From positions 45,878,483 to 45,942,482 of the forward strand of contig NC_083890.1 of assembly GCF_032452875.1 (NCBI RefSeq): 64,000 bases of DNA, given 5' to 3'. Positions 22,815-34,738 of this stretch are shown here, one piece after another. How positions within the stretch are numbered: the stretch's first letter is position 1; the number at the start of each line of letters is the position of its first letter. The translations under genes and the position numbers were made by a program. The DNA comes from Bos javanicus. Its lineage: Eukaryota > Chordata > Mammalia > Artiodactyla > Bovidae. The notes under the pieces were generated by a model. It searched no databases and was not told the origin of the DNA. It worked only from the letters and a program-made list of their open reading frames with translations.

Positions 22815-23133
22815 ATTCCAACCAGTCCATTCTAATTGAGATTGATCAGTCCTGGGTGTTCTTTGGAAGGAATGATGCTAAAGCTGAAACTCCAGTTCTT
22901 TGGCCACCTCATGCGAAGAGTTGACTCATTGGAAAAGACTCTGATGCTGGGAGGGGTTGGGGGCAGGAGGAGAAGGGGACGACAGAGGATGAGATGGCTG
23001 GATGGCATCACTGACTCGATGGATGTGAGTTTGAGTGAACTCCGGGAGTTGGTGATGGACAGGGAGGCCTGGTGTGCTGCGATTCATGGGGTCACAAAGA
23101 GTCAGACACGACTGAGCGACTGAACTGAACTGA
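22815..23133 (+). mobile_element. BovB LINE 3' end
   Basis: Starts 'ccaaccagtccattctaat' and ends in a ctgaa tail. Only the last 320 bases are present. Confidence 0.92.
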
Positions 23134-23265
23134 AGGATTCCTTGGCAGTCTAGTGGTTAGGACTCTGAGCTGTCACTGCTGAAGACCTGAGTTGGTTCCT
23201 TGATCTAGGAACTCAGATTCCACAAGCCTTAAGGTGCAGCTAAAAATAATACCCACAAAAGAGCA
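23134..23265 (+). mobile_element. CHR-type SINE abutting BovB
   Basis: Starts 'ggattccttggcagtctagt' directly after the BovB tail; diverged B box. The junction suggests that the BovB inserted at the SINE edge. Confidence 0.75.
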
Positions 23266-23834
23266 AAAAAACCTCCAAAATCATGAATTCAAATGGTCGA
23301 TAGCCTGATTCCTTGAATAAAATTTACTATGGTAAATTCACTATGGTAACTGGTACTTTTAGGAAGAATGAAAGAAAATGGATGGACAGAATGGTGCTAG
23401 GTGGTGTTATTTAAATAAGAGAAACCCTAGTTGCAGGTCATCCTGCCCCAAATTCATTCTGTAATTTACTGTACACAGTGCGGACACCTGTCCTAATCCC
23501 AGTCTTTCACAAAGTATAGACTAGGGTTATTTACCAACAAACAATGATGTTTTGAGTATCCAGTTTGCTATCAACTGAAATGGAGGAGGGTATAGGAGAA
23601 GGAGACACACATTTTTTTATTTTTATTTTTTATCACATTTTTTTAAAAATGAAAAAAAGTCAGAAAATACCACATACTGGTGCAGATGGAGAGCAACCAA
23701 AACATCTGTGAGCTCCAGGAGGAAGCCTGAACTCGGACCACTTCAGGACATTGGCGATTTCTACTCAGGCTGAGCGCAGACCTCTGGCACCCAGCATTTC
23801 CATCCCCAGGTATTTGTGTGTGTGTTTAAAGGAC
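23266..23834. other. No gene recognised
   Basis: Unclassified; AT-rich around 23610-23650. Confidence 0.45.
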
Positions 23835-24046
23835 ACACGACTCAGCAGTAAAGAATCTGCCTGCCAGTGCAGGAGAGGCTAGAGACGTGGGTTCAATCTG
23901 CAGGTTGGGAAGATATCCTGGAGAGGGAAATGACAACCCACTTCAGTATTCTTGCCTGGGAAATCCCATGGACAGAGGAGCCTTGTGGGCTACAGTCCAT
24001 GGGGTCGCAAAAGAGTTGGACAAGACTTGGCGACTAAACAACAACT
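23835..24046 (+). mobile_element. Bov-tA SINE
   Basis: 'gactcagcagtaaagaatct' through 'gttggacaagacttggcgac' and a CAAC tail. The first bases of the head are missing. Confidence 0.88.
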
Positions 24047-24117
24047 AAAATTTCACCTAGCTCAACATTCACTGCAGCCACATTCCTAGTAGACCCAAAT
24101 GCCCACCAACAGTTGTT

Positions 24118-24330
24118 ACATGGCAGGGTTTCTCCACCATGGCAGTACTGGCATTTTGGGCTGAATAGGCCTTGTTGGGGGGGTGGGTGCTGTCCAGTGG
24201 ATATTTACCAACATCCTCGGTCTCCACCCACCAGATGCCCGTATTACCCCTTGTGCCTCCTCCAGGTTTTGACAACCAATGTCTCCAGATACAGCTAAAT
24301 GTTCCAGGGGGGCAAAATCACCCTCCACCC
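24118..24330 (-). mobile_element. MER20 DNA-transposon remnant (hAT-Charlie)
   Basis: Contains 'gtactggcattttgggctga', 'cccaccagatgcccgtatta', 'gacaaccaatgtctccaga' and 'ggggggcaaaatcaccctcc', spanning nearly the whole 219-bp MER20 consensus in reverse. Confidence 0.72.
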
Positions 24331-25036
24331 TCCCACCCCAACTTCACACAGCAACGAGAATGAATCATAACTGTCTGCAACCACCAAAAAGGGAATCTCA
24401 CAAACAGACCATTGAGCAAGAGAAAAAAAAAAAAAAGGCAGACAGGAAAAGTACATGCTGTACATTTCCATTTCTATAAAAGTCAAAAACAGGTAAAAGC
24501 GTCTGTGCTGCCAGACATCATGGTAGTGACCGGAATGCTGGTTATGTTCTGTGTCCTTCCACCGACTACGTGGCTGCGGCTGCGTCCACTTTGTGCAACG
24601 GGATCAAGCTGAGCCCTAGTGATAGGTGCGCTTCTCTTTGTTATATAGTGTCTCACCAGAAGTGAGTGAATGAATGAAAGTATAACACGAGTCAAAGTCC
24701 TCCTCCCAGAAATACTCTTTCAGCGAAGTCTCCCAGGTGACCGGGGAATCAGCTGTCTCTGAAGCAGCTCGTATTTATGGTTATCACTCCTGGTCAAACT
24801 CTCTGCAAGACCACATTCCATCCCTTCTTCCCTAAGCAGACCGAGACTGTTTCCACTCTGGCTCCTGACACCAGCCGCCCTCAGTCATGACCCAAAGATC
24901 TCACCTTCCTACCAGTGAGCAATGTCCAGCAGGAAAGGAGCCAAGAGGAAATAGAACAGGAGGTCACAACTGAATTCAAAACCCCCCTGTTGCTCATCCA
25001 CACAAAACCGAGTGTCAGCCTTTAAGGCACTTGTAA
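24331..25036. other. No gene recognised
   Basis: Unclassified; A run at about 24422-24436. Confidence 0.45.
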
Positions 25037-25170
25037 TCTGGAGAAGGAAATGGCAACCCACTCCAGTGTTCTTGCCTGGAGAATCCCAGGGATGGGGGAG
25101 CCTGGTGGGCTGCCGTCTATGGGGTCACACAGAGTTGGACATGACTGAAGCGATGCAGCAGCAGCAGCAA
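25037..25170 (+). mobile_element. BovA monomer (half Bov-A2)
   Basis: 'ggagaaggaaatggcaaccc' to 'gactgaagcgatgcagcagc', ending in a (CAG)n run. Confidence 0.9.
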
Positions 25171-25184
25171 TCTAGATTAGGGGC

Positions 25185-25388
25185 TTACAAAGGGCTCAGT
25201 GGTAAAGAATCTGCCTGCTGATGCAGAAGACCCATGTTTGATCCCTGGGTGAGGAAGATCCCCTGGAGAAGAAAACGGCAACCCGCTCCAGTATTCTTGC
25301 CTGGAGAATCCCGTGGACAGAGGAGTCTGGCGGGCTACAATCCACGGAGCTGTAAAATAGTCGGACGCTACTGGGGGACTAAACAAGA
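25185..25388 (+). mobile_element. Bov-tA SINE
   Basis: Begins 'aaagggctcagtggtaaaga', runs to 'gggggactaaacaagaag'. The two BovA-related units are only about 15 bases apart. Confidence 0.9.
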
Positions 25389-26149
25389 AGAGTCTCGATT
25401 AGACAAGGATGAGGGGACACCTGGGCTGACAAGCAGAATGGACGTTACGACAGGGTACCAGGGGTGTGAATGACACAGCTAGGGCATCAGGGGGCTGTCA
25501 CGCCCTCTTGCCCAGTGAGAAAACTCCAAGTCCCAACTCAGAAGGTCACTGGTCTCCCAGTGACCTCCCAGCCCAGGGCCACTGTGCTAGAAGTGGCTGA
25601 CCCTGGACTCAAATGTGAGCAGCTTTGCTCAGGACTTCGTGCCGTTGGTCGGTGTCCCATGCCATGCCGTTCAGGCAGGCCCAGGGACGGCTAGGAGTCA
25701 GCACCCAGGAGTGCTTCATAGAAAACCAGGAGAGATAGGGAGAGCCGTGTTCACTTTTACTAAGACATGTGGCTTTCTCCAACATTCCTTTTCTTTCTCC
25801 AGCATTCAATACATCAGTATGTGCTGGGAAGCACTGGGTCTGAAGCACTGTAAATCTTTTCCTTCAAGCTTCCTTATTGCTCAGAAAACCATCTGGACAA
25901 TCTTTTGCTTTCCTGTAGAACTGACTTCCAAATTCAGCCTCTCTAGCTCCCCCTTCAGGTGGTCACATTTCTGCAGGTATTAACCTGATCCAGAGGAGTA
26001 ATTGGTCCTGGGCCAAACCGGGTTTCCAAGGCCTCACCCTTGAACTAATAATTAACCAGGCACCTAAAGGTACTCTCCAGGGACCAAGCCCTTGTGAACC
26101 ATCTCCAACTCTTCTCTTTTTGCAGAGAACAAGTCACCAATTTTAGTGT
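25389..26149. other. No gene recognised
   Basis: Unclassified, partly GC-richer sequence around 25430-25700 without a conserved frame. Confidence 0.45.
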
Positions 26150-26290
26150 AGATTATCATTTAATACTCATAGTAACTCTGTGAAGTAGGCACAATTATTA
26201 TCCCCATTTCACAGATGAGCAAATGAGACTTAGAAATGTCCAACACATATCCAAGGTCATGAAGTTGGGTGGCATTAGAGCTGATCTCTG
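26150..26290 (-). mobile_element. MIR SINE
   Basis: Antisense MIR core 'ccccatttcacagatgagca', with 'ccaaggtcatgaagttgg' downstream. Confidence 0.75.
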
Positions 26291-26599
26291 AATTTATATA
26301 TATATATATTGAGCTGCCTTCCAATACATATATGTCTATAAAGGCATCACAGTTCATTCCAAGCTCCTTTGCTCTTCCCAGAGGCCAAGGCCACCGCTGG
26401 TGGAGGTGGGACCAGCATGTCTTGGAGCCAGGACTTCAGCTAAGCATCATGGGAAAGACCACTTACATAGAGTGGGGGGGAAAGACGAGTGAATGTGCTG
26501 GGGTTAATGGGGGCCTGGTTCCTCACTCCTGGGGAAGGAAATGGAGAATAAAGAAGCCTTTGTTGTTGGATTGGAATTGGAGGCCATGTGAATTTGTGT

Positions 26600-26716
26600 T
26601 TGTTTTTCTGGCCTTGCTGTGAGGCTTGTGGGATCTTCCCCGACCAGAGATCAAACCTGGGTCACGGCAGTGAAAGCACTGAGTCCTAACAATTGAACCA
26701 CTAGGGAATTCCCTAT
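26600..26716 (-). mobile_element. CHR-type tRNA SINE
   Basis: Reverse copy: 'gaggcttgtgggatcttccc' to 'gaaccactagggaattccc'. Confidence 0.85.
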
Positions 26717-26734
26717 GGTTTTTAATAAGCGGGC

Positions 26735-26803
26735 AGAGATAGGTACATAGATAGATATAAATAGATAGGTACATAGGTACCTATGTGGTACATAGATACC
26801 TAT
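26735..26803. repeat. AGATA/ACATAGG-type simple repeat with palindrome
   Basis: Repeated 'agataggtacata' units; 26771-26786 (acataggtacctatgt) is a perfect 16-bp inverted repeat next to a BovB start. Confidence 0.8.
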
Positions 26804-27826
26804 GTGGAAAATTCTTCAAGGGATGGGAATACCAGACCGCCTGACCTGCCTCTTGAGAAATCTGTATGCAGGTCAGGAAGCAACAGTTAGGACTGGACAT
26901 GGAACAACAGACTGGTTCCAAACAGGAAAAGGAGTACGTAAAGGCTGTATATTGTCACCCTGTTTATTTAACTTATACGCAGAGTACATAATGTGAAATG
27001 CTGGACTGGATGAAGTACAAGCTGGAATCAAGATTGCTGGGAGAAATATCAAAAACCTCAGATATGCAGATGACACCACCCTTATGGCAGAAAGTGAAGA
27101 AGAACTAAAGAGGCTCTTGAGGAGAGTGAAAAAGTTGGCTTAAAGCTCAGCATTCAGAAAGCTAAGATCATGGCATCTGGTTCCATCACTTCATGGCAAA
27201 TAGATGGGGAAATGGTGGAAACAGTGACAGACTTTTTTTTTTGTCCCAAATCACTGCAGATGGTGACTGCTGCCATGAAATTAAAGGATCCTTGCTCCTT
27301 GGAAGAAAAGTTATGATCAACCTAGGCAGCATATTGAAAAACCGAGACATCACTTTGCTAACAAAGGTCCATCTAGTCAAGGCTATGGTTTTTCCAGTGG
27401 TCACGTATGGATGTGAGAGCTGGACTATAAAGAAAGCTGAGTGCCGAAGAATTGATGCTTTTGAACTGTGGTGTTGGAGAAGACTCTTGAGAGTCCCTTG
27501 GACTGCAAGGAGATCCAACCAGTCCATCCTAAAGGAAATCACTCCTGAATATTCATTGGAAGAACTGATGCTGAAGTTGAAGCTCCAATACTTTGGCCAC
27601 CTGATGCAAAGAATTGACTCATTTGAAAAGACCCAGATGCTGGAAAAGATTGAAAGCGGGAGGAGAAGGGGACGACAGAGGATGAGATGGTTGGATAGCA
27701 TCACCGACTCAACGGACATGAGTCTGAGCAAGCTCCAGGAGATGGTGAAGGACAGAGAAGCCTGGCGTGCTGCAGTCCATGGGGTCGAAAAGAGCTGGAC
27801 ACGACTGAGCAACTGAGCAACAACAA
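26804..27826 (+). mobile_element. BovB LINE, 3' half
   Basis: From 'gtggaaaattcttcaaggga' through the YADD region to a CAAC-type tail. A deletion removes part of the segment around 27115, and a T run at 27231-27242 replaces consensus. The frame after it (27193-27816) is open. Confidence 0.93.
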
Positions 27827-28339
27827 CAAAAGAGATGTGACCGCTAAGTGTAGCTCAAGATCCTTACTCAGATTTTAAGTTTAGGAAGGACATTATTAGT
27901 ACAACTGGCGATACGGGAGTAGGGTCTGTGGGTTAAAGAGTAACATGGCAGCACTTGCTGGTTATACTATGACAGGAAACTCTGCAGAAGAGTGCCTTGG
28001 TTGTTAGTGATTATTGCACTTTGAAATGGTGAGAGATGATTTGCAAACGGCTGAAGAGAAGTATAAAGGAGAGAGCGCGGAAGCAAAGAAGAAGCAGGTA
28101 TGGTAGAACGTCATGGGTTGTGGAGTGTAAGTGAAGGGTATAGGGGAGCTCTTTATACTATTCTTATAAGTCTATAAGTATTTTAAGTATAGTAATTTTG
28201 GAATTCGTTTAAGAGGTTGAAAACTCATTAAGATCTTCAAACATTTTCTAGACATTCAAGGAGTAGTATTTTCTTTTCTTTCTTTTTAAGGGGAACAGGG
28301 GTTTTCTTTAACCACTCTTTACTTATTTAATCTTTCTTT
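27827..28339. other. No gene recognised
   Basis: Unclassified intron sequence. Confidence 0.45.
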
Positions 28340-28470
28340 ACTTTTTGGTTGCAACAGGCAATCTTTAGTTGCAGCGTGCGGAATCTTAGTTCCTGGACCA
28401 GGGATCAAACCCATGCCCTCTGCAGTGGTAGCGCAGAGCCCTAATCACCAAACCACCAGGTAAGACTCCT
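28340..28470 (-). mobile_element. CHR-type tRNA SINE
   Basis: 'tttttggttgcaacaggcaa' to 'caccaaaccaccaggtaaga'; reverse orientation, diverged. Confidence 0.8.
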
Positions 28471-28651
28471 GAAAATTGCAAAGAATAATATCGACCTCCC
28501 TCAGAGGATTTCTGAGAGGTTTAAATGACTTAGTCAAACGAAACATTAACATTAAATCTTTGTACTCTCTCCTGGAGATAACACTTGTTCTACAGAATTT
28601 CTTCTTTAGCCACATTTGTATTACCTGCACCAACACAGCGGTGCCAGGGAT

Positions 28652-28770
28652 TTCCCTGACAGTCCAGTAGTTAGGATTCTGCTCTCTCGTGGCCAAGGGC
28701 GGGAGTTCAATCCCTGGTCAGGCAATTAATGTCTCACAAGCTGCTTGGTGTTGCCAAAAACAACACAAAA
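28652..28770 (+). mobile_element. CHR-type tRNA SINE
   Basis: Head 'gggatttccctgacagtcca', B box 'agttcaatccctggtcaggc', followed by A-rich tail to about 28805. Confidence 0.82.
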
Positions 28771-29310
28771 AACAAACAAAATTCAAGAAAACAAACAAAC
28801 AAAAACTTCCAAAACAGTGCCAACGTTGGAGCCACCAAGGCTGTGGAAACAGCCCCTGTCTATAAAATTAACACAGGACGACAATTCTACCTAGAGATTA
28901 TTATGACCAAAGTCAGCTCTTCCCCACCCTTTCTGACCAAACAGAAACCTTGCTCCTCTGAGATTTTGAAATCTGGTTTTTAATGTGGGGTGTTAGATCA
29001 AGGAAGTAATTTTCAACAGTTTCCATGCCAGGGCATTTCCTGAAAGCAGTCGTTTGTCTGGCACCTGTTAAAAAATAATAATAACTGAACAAAGTTCTCC
29101 CCTCCACAGGTGAATAGACAAGACTCCCCAACTGCCAAGGGCCTTGTGTGCGGAATACACTACCAGGATCAGCAGGTAGCCTCTCAGCAGCTGCGCCCAG
29201 CAGGTCAGCCTGCGCGGACACGGCTGGGAAGCTTAGCAGTGTCTACACGGTATGACAAGGAAAGAGGCTGCCATGACAGGAAGCAGTCTGGACACAAACC
29301 AAAAGCCTTC
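28771..29310. other. No gene recognised
   Basis: A-rich start (SINE tail), then unclassified sequence. Confidence 0.45.
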
Positions 29311-29517
29311 CATTGCTGTCTAGTCACTAAGTCACGTCCAACTCTGCAACCCCGTGGACTGTAGCCCGCCAGGCTCCTCTGTCCATGGGACTCCCAGGCA
29401 AGAATACTGGAGTGGGTTGCCATTTCCTTCTCCAGGGGATGTTTTCAGACCAGGGATCAAGCCCATATCTCCTGCATGGCAGGAGGATTCTTCACTGCTA
29501 AGCCACCAGGGAAGCCT
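29311..29517 (-). mobile_element. Bov-tA SINE
   Basis: 'ctagtcactaagtcacgtcc' to 'taagccaccagggaagcc'. Confidence 0.9.
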
Positions 29518-29807
29518 AAAAACCCTCCATACACTTTGGGGGAAAATGGAGCCATTTCCGGCTACACTGGCACCCGGGGACCCTCCAGAACAACTCTGGG
29601 TTTCTATTCTGAGGCTCTATGTCTTGTCAATAGAGACCTATCATTACAATTAATTTTATTCTCAATCCTGCCTTGTCCATAATTTCATTTCCCCTCCTAT
29701 CTTAACCTTCTCTTTTATGGCTTTGAAGCTAGAAAGCCACCCCACACCTGGCTTTTGCCTGATTCACAGGATTGAAGCCTTGTGGCTTGTTCGGGCTCAA
29801 GACTGTA

Positions 29808-29958
29808 AAGGCTCCTCTGTCCATGAAATTCTCCAGGCCAGAATACTGGAGTGGGTTGCCATTCCCTTCTCCAGGGGATCTTTCCAACCCAAGAATCAAA
29901 CCCTGGTCTCCTGCATTGCAGGCAGATTCTTTGCCAGCTGAGCCACCAGGGAAGCTCT
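29808..29958 (-). mobile_element. Bov-tA SINE, truncated
   Basis: Starts inside the element at 'ggctcctctgtccatgaaat' and ends 'gagccaccagggaagc'; the distal third is missing. Confidence 0.88.
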
Positions 29959-30769
29959 GTAAAGTCACAAACAGCTGCACACAGCTCAGTATTTGCACGG
30001 AAAATTCTACCCGGGTGGCTGGTTTACCTTCCATAAAAATTGTTATAATTTTTCACCATGGCTAGAAGGAGCTTAGTTAGGATTGCAAAGATTATAGGAA
30101 TTTGAAGTTCACTTCATTCCTAATAAGGATAAAACTAGAGAGACACATTTATGAATCCTTGGAGGTAAAAACAAATGCTTGCGAAACTCTGTCAGACTCT
30201 GCCCCGAATTTGTCAAGCTCAGTAACACAAGAAATAGTGTTGGGAGCAGCAAAGTGGTGTGGACTTAAACAACCCCCTCCTGTGTTTCTAGGTGGTCAAA
30301 TATAGCCAGCACAGAACAGCGCACACACACTAACGGAGACCGAGGCCAAGGGGCGAATCTTGTGAAACGGAAGAAACGAAAAGTAAAAGTTACACAAACA
30401 CTAACTCGGGCTTCAGCAGCAGTCCTGTATCTCACAGTTCAAGAGCTGGAAGGGAAAGGTCATAGACTAGAGAGAGCAAATATGGGTTGGCTAGACAGGA
30501 AGGGATTGTAGCCATTTTATCCTTCAGAGGAGGAAGAATTGTGGTTTGCATAAAACAACAGAAAAGGGCTCAAATCTTAATATAGTATCTCAATTAAAAG
30601 GGTTACTTTATTTTTTAAATGAACCTTAACTAATTGCTTAATCAAAGGGTTCAGAAAGAAGAAACCGGAATTGACATTTTGGCCAGGCATTTTAGCAAGG
30701 TATCCTTAATTCAACATTGGACAGTTTCACCTTTTAATCCACCCAGTCTTCAAAACAAATTCAAGTGTC
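29959..30769. other. No gene recognised
   Basis: Unclassified intron sequence; no coding or RNA signal seen. Confidence 0.45.
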
Positions 30770-30860
30770 TTTGGCAGTTATGAGTTGGATGTCCTTGAGA
30801 AAGTTGCAGAAACTCTCCGTACCTGTTTCCTCATCTATAAAATAGAGCTTGAAATGCCAA
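30770..30860 (+). mobile_element. MIR SINE fragment
   Basis: Contains 'cctgtttcctcatctataaa' preceded by 'gtccttgagaaagttgcag', the MIR central part. Confidence 0.65.
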
Positions 30861-30957
30861 GATTCAAAGAAGTAATGTCCAAGAGGCACTTAGTCCTCTT
30901 CCAAGAAGGCAGACCAAATGCCAACAAGCACACGAGAAGATTTTCAACATCATGGCT

Positions 30958-31224
30958 CCTTGTTCAGTCGGTAAGTCGTGTTTGATTCTTTGCAGCCCCG
31001 TGGACTGCAGCGCTGCAGCGCTGTCTTTCACAATCTCCCGGAGTCTGTTCAAACTCATGTCCATTAAGTAGGTGATGCTATCTAACCATCTCATCCTCTG
31101 CCACCCACTTCTTTTGCCTTTCATCTTTCCCAGCATCAAGGTCATTTCCAATGAGTTGGCTCTTTGCATCAAGTGGCCAGAGTATTGAAGCCTCAGCAGC
31201 AGTCCTTCCAATCAATATTCAAAG
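30958..31224 (-). mobile_element. BovB 3'-end fragment, reverse, with 39-bp flanking duplication
   Basis: 'cacaatctcccggagtctgt' to 'gcagtccttccaatcaatat'. Flanks 30920-30957 and 31225-31263 are near-identical copies of L1 sequence. Confidence 0.85.
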
Positions 31225-31489
31225 GCCAACAAGCACATGAAAAGGTGTTCAAGATCATTGCTCATTAGGGAAATGCAAATGAAACCAAAGGAGATACCAC
31301 TTCACATCTACTAGAATGGGTAAAATAAAAAGGCAATAATGAGTGGGGGTGAGTATGTGAAGAAATTGGAACCCTCATACCTTGCTGGTGGAAATGCAAA
31401 ATGGTATACCTGCTTTGGAAACCAGCTTGGCAATTCCTCAAAATGTTAAACATAGAGTTACCACATGGACTAGCAATTTGTAAATTTTT

Positions 31490-31600
31490 AGGGGCCCACT
31501 GTGTGGCATGCAAGATTTAGTTCCCCAACTGGGGATAGAACCTGTGCCCACTTTGGTGGAAGCGCAGAGTCTTAACCAATGGACCTCCAGGGAAGTCCTT
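31490..31600 (-). mobile_element. CHR-type tRNA SINE
   Basis: 'gtgtggcatgcaagatttag' to 'ggacctccagggaagtcc'; nested in L1. Confidence 0.83.
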
Positions 31601-31705
31601 GGACCTGTAATTTTACTTATAGAATCTACCCAGGAGAAATGAAAACATGTGCCTGTACAAGACTTGCCTAGGAATGTTCATAGCAGCATTATTCATAATG
31701 GCCCC

Positions 31706-31985
31706 AAAGGCAATGGCCCCCCACTCCAGTACTCTTGGCTGGACAATCCCATGGGCGGAGGAGCCTGGTGGGCTGCAGTCCATGGGGTCGCTGAGGGTCG
31801 GACATGACTGAGCGACTTCACTCTCACTTTTCACTTTCATGCATTGGAGAAGGAAATGGCAACCCACTCCAGTGTTCTCGCCTGGAGAATCCTGGGGACA
31901 GAGGAGCCTGGTGGGCTGCCGTCTATGGGGTCGCACAGAGTCAGACACGACTGAAGCGACTTAGCAGCAGCAGCAGCAGCAACAA
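31706..31985 (+). mobile_element. Bov-A2 dimeric SINE
   Basis: Two BovA halves joined by the linker 'tcacttttcactttcatgca', ending in a (CAG)n run. Nested in L1. Confidence 0.92.
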
Positions 31986-32819
31986 CTCGAAAGCTTATCG
32001 ACAGATGAATGAGTAAACACAACGTGATCTACCCCCGTAACAGAATGGAAGTCATCTATATAAAGAAGAGAAGCACTGATTCATGCTACAACCTGGATAA
32101 TCCTCAAAATCATTCCATTAATGGAAGGAGACGGACATGAAAAAGCATATCTGTGGTTTGACTTAAAAATATCCAGCAAAGGCAAATCTATTCAGAGAGA
32201 AAACAAAGGATTGTAAATGCGCATGAAGTTTCTTCTGCAGGTGATAAAAAAAATTCTAAATTCAGCTGGGGTCATGGTGGTGCACTTGTACATATACGAA
32301 AAACCACTGAATTGTATACTTGAAACAGGTGAGTTTTACAGTATACAAATTATTATATTTCTGAATAACACACCTCAATTCTGTGGTGTGTAAATTGTCC
32401 TTCAATAAAGCTGTAAACTCAGAGGAAGAAGGGCAGTTTGCCCAGCACCTGACACTGAAAATATTCATATGTGAGTTTGCTGGCCTTCTTTTGTAGTGAC
32501 TAACCTGGGTGGACTGTAAGCTGTTGGTGATTTTGACAGTAGAAGACTACCTGGTTGGCATGAAAGCAATACTTTGGCAGGAAAAACATGGGGTGCAAGA
32601 GGATGGTCACACCCCAGGTCTCAGGTGAGTCCCTGGAGAGGGCTGCCATGTGAGGGTCCCTGGTTCCTCACAGAAAGGACTTCAAGAGCCAGCCAGAGTG
32701 AAAGAACAAATTTACTGAGGGAAATACACATTCCATAGATAAAGTATGGACCATCTCAGAAGGCAAGAGGCCCCAGGGAACAGAGTTGTTAGTTTTTACG
32801 GGCTGGCTAATTTCATAGG

Positions 32820-33655
32820 CGAAATGCCAGGCTGGATGAATCATAAACTGGAATCAAGATTGCAGGGAGAAATATCAATAAACTTAGGTATGCCGATGAC
32901 ACCACCCTAATGGCAGAAAGCGAGGAGGAACTAGAGAACCTCTTGATGAAGGTGAAAGAGGAGAGTGAAAACGCTGGCTTAAAACTCAACATTTAAAAAA
33001 CAAAAATCATGGTATCTAGTCCCATCACTTCATGGCAGTTAGATGGAGACAAAAATGGAAACAGTGACAGACTTCATTTTCTTGGGCTCCAAAATCACTG
33101 CAGACAGTGACTGCAGCCTGAAATTAAAAGATACTTGCTCTCTGGATGAAAAGCTATGACAAACCTAGACAGCAAATTAAAAACCAGACACCGCTTTGCC
33201 AACAAATGTCCATACAGTCAAAACTGTGGTTTTTTCCAGTAGTCATGTACACATGTGAGAGTTGGACCATAAAGAAGGTTGAGTGCTGAAGAATTGATGC
33301 CTTTGAACTGTGGTGCTGGAGAAGAGTCTTGAGAGTTTCTTGCACAGCAAAAATATCAAATCAGTCAATCTTAAAGGAAATCAACTCTGAATATTCATTG
33401 GAAGGATTGATGCTGAAGTTGAAGCTCCAATACTGTGGCCTGATGAGAAGAGCCGACTCATTGGAAAAGACCCTCATGTTGGGAAAGATTGAAGGCAGGA
33501 GGAGAAGGGGATGACAGAGGATGAGATGGTTGGATGGTATCACTGACTCAATGGACATGAGTTTGAGAAAGCTCTGGGAGTTGGTGACAGATAGGGAAGC
33601 CTGGTGTGCTGCCGTCCAGGGAGTCTCAGAGTTGGACAGGACTTAGCAACTGAAA
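32820..33655 (+). mobile_element. BovB LINE 3' fragment, older copy
   Basis: Starts 'gaaatgccaggctggatgaa'; several frameshifts; ends 'aacttagcaactgaaaacacc'-like, a CAAC/AAAC-type tail (about 33643-33655). Confidence 0.9.
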
Positions 33656-33697
33656 ACACCAACAAATTTGGGGAAGGGGCAGAGATTTCCAGGAACT

Positions 33698-34738
33698 GGT
33701 CACAATAAACTCTGAAAGAGATGGGAATACCAGACCACCTGACCTGCCTCTTGAGAAATCTGTATGCAGGTCAGGAAGCAACAGTTAGAACTGGACATGG
33801 AACAACAGACTGGTTCCAAATAGGAAAAGGAGTACATCAAGGCTGTACATTGTCACCCTGTTTATTTAACTTATGTGCGGAGTACATCACGCGAAATGCT
33901 GGACTGGATGAAGCAAAGCTGGAATCAAGATTGCTGGGAGAAATATCAATAACCTCAGATATGCAGATGATACCACCCTTATGGCAGAAAGTGAAGAGGA
34001 ACTAAAGAGCCTCTTGATGAAAGTGAAAGAGGAGAGTGAAAAAGTTGGCTTAAAGCTCAACATTCAGAAAACTAAGATCATGGCATCCGGTCCCACCACT
34101 TCATGGCAAATAGATGGGGAAACAGTGGAAACAGTGCCAGGCTTTATTTTTCTGGGCTCCAAAATCACTGCAGATGGTGATTGCAGCCATGAAATTAAAA
34201 GATGCTTACTCCTTGGAAGGAAAGTTATGACCAACCTAGACAGAATATTAAAAAGCAGAGACATAACTTCGTCAGCAAAGGTCCGTCTAGTCAAGGCTAT
34301 GGTTTTTCCAGTAGTCATGTATGGATGTGAAAGTTGGACTATAAAGAAAGCTGAGCGCCAAAGAATTGATGCTTTTGAACTGTGGTGTTGGAGAAGACTC
34401 TTGAGAGTCCCTTGGACTGCGAGGATCCAACCAGTCCATCCTAAAGGAGATCAGTCCTGGGTATTCATTGGAAGGACTGATGTTGAAGCTGAAACTGCAA
34501 TACTTTGGCCACCTGATGCGAAGAGCTGGCTCACTGGAAAAGACGCTGATACTGGGAAAGATTGAGGGCAGGAGGAGAAGGGGACGACAGAGGATGAGAT
34601 GGTTGGATGGCATCACCGACTCAGTGGACATGGGTGTGGGTGCACTCTGGGAGTCGGTGATGGACAGGGAGGCCTGGCGTGCTGCGGTTCATGGGGTCGC
34701 AAAGAGTCGGACACGACTGAGCGACTGAGCTGAACTGA
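33698..34738 (+). mobile_element. BovB LINE 3' half, younger copy
   Basis: From 'aataaactctgaaagagatg' through YADD to a 'gagctgaactgaac' tail. Same orientation as the preceding copy, 42 bases apart. Confidence 0.93.

Larger units (their letters stand above)
30905..32440 (+). mobile_element. Old L1 LINE 3' region, interrupted by three elements
   Basis: L1 landmarks include 'gaaatgcaaatgaaaccaa', 'accttgctggtggaaatgca', 'tcatagcagcattattcat' and 'gacagatgaatgagtaaaca'. BovB (30958), a CHR-type SINE (31490) and Bov-A2 (31706) split it. Confidence 0.75.

Noticed and set aside
27193..27816. Open plus-strand frame of about 207 codons and its minus-strand mirror
   Set aside because: The plus frame is the BovB C-terminal region and the minus frame is its shadow.
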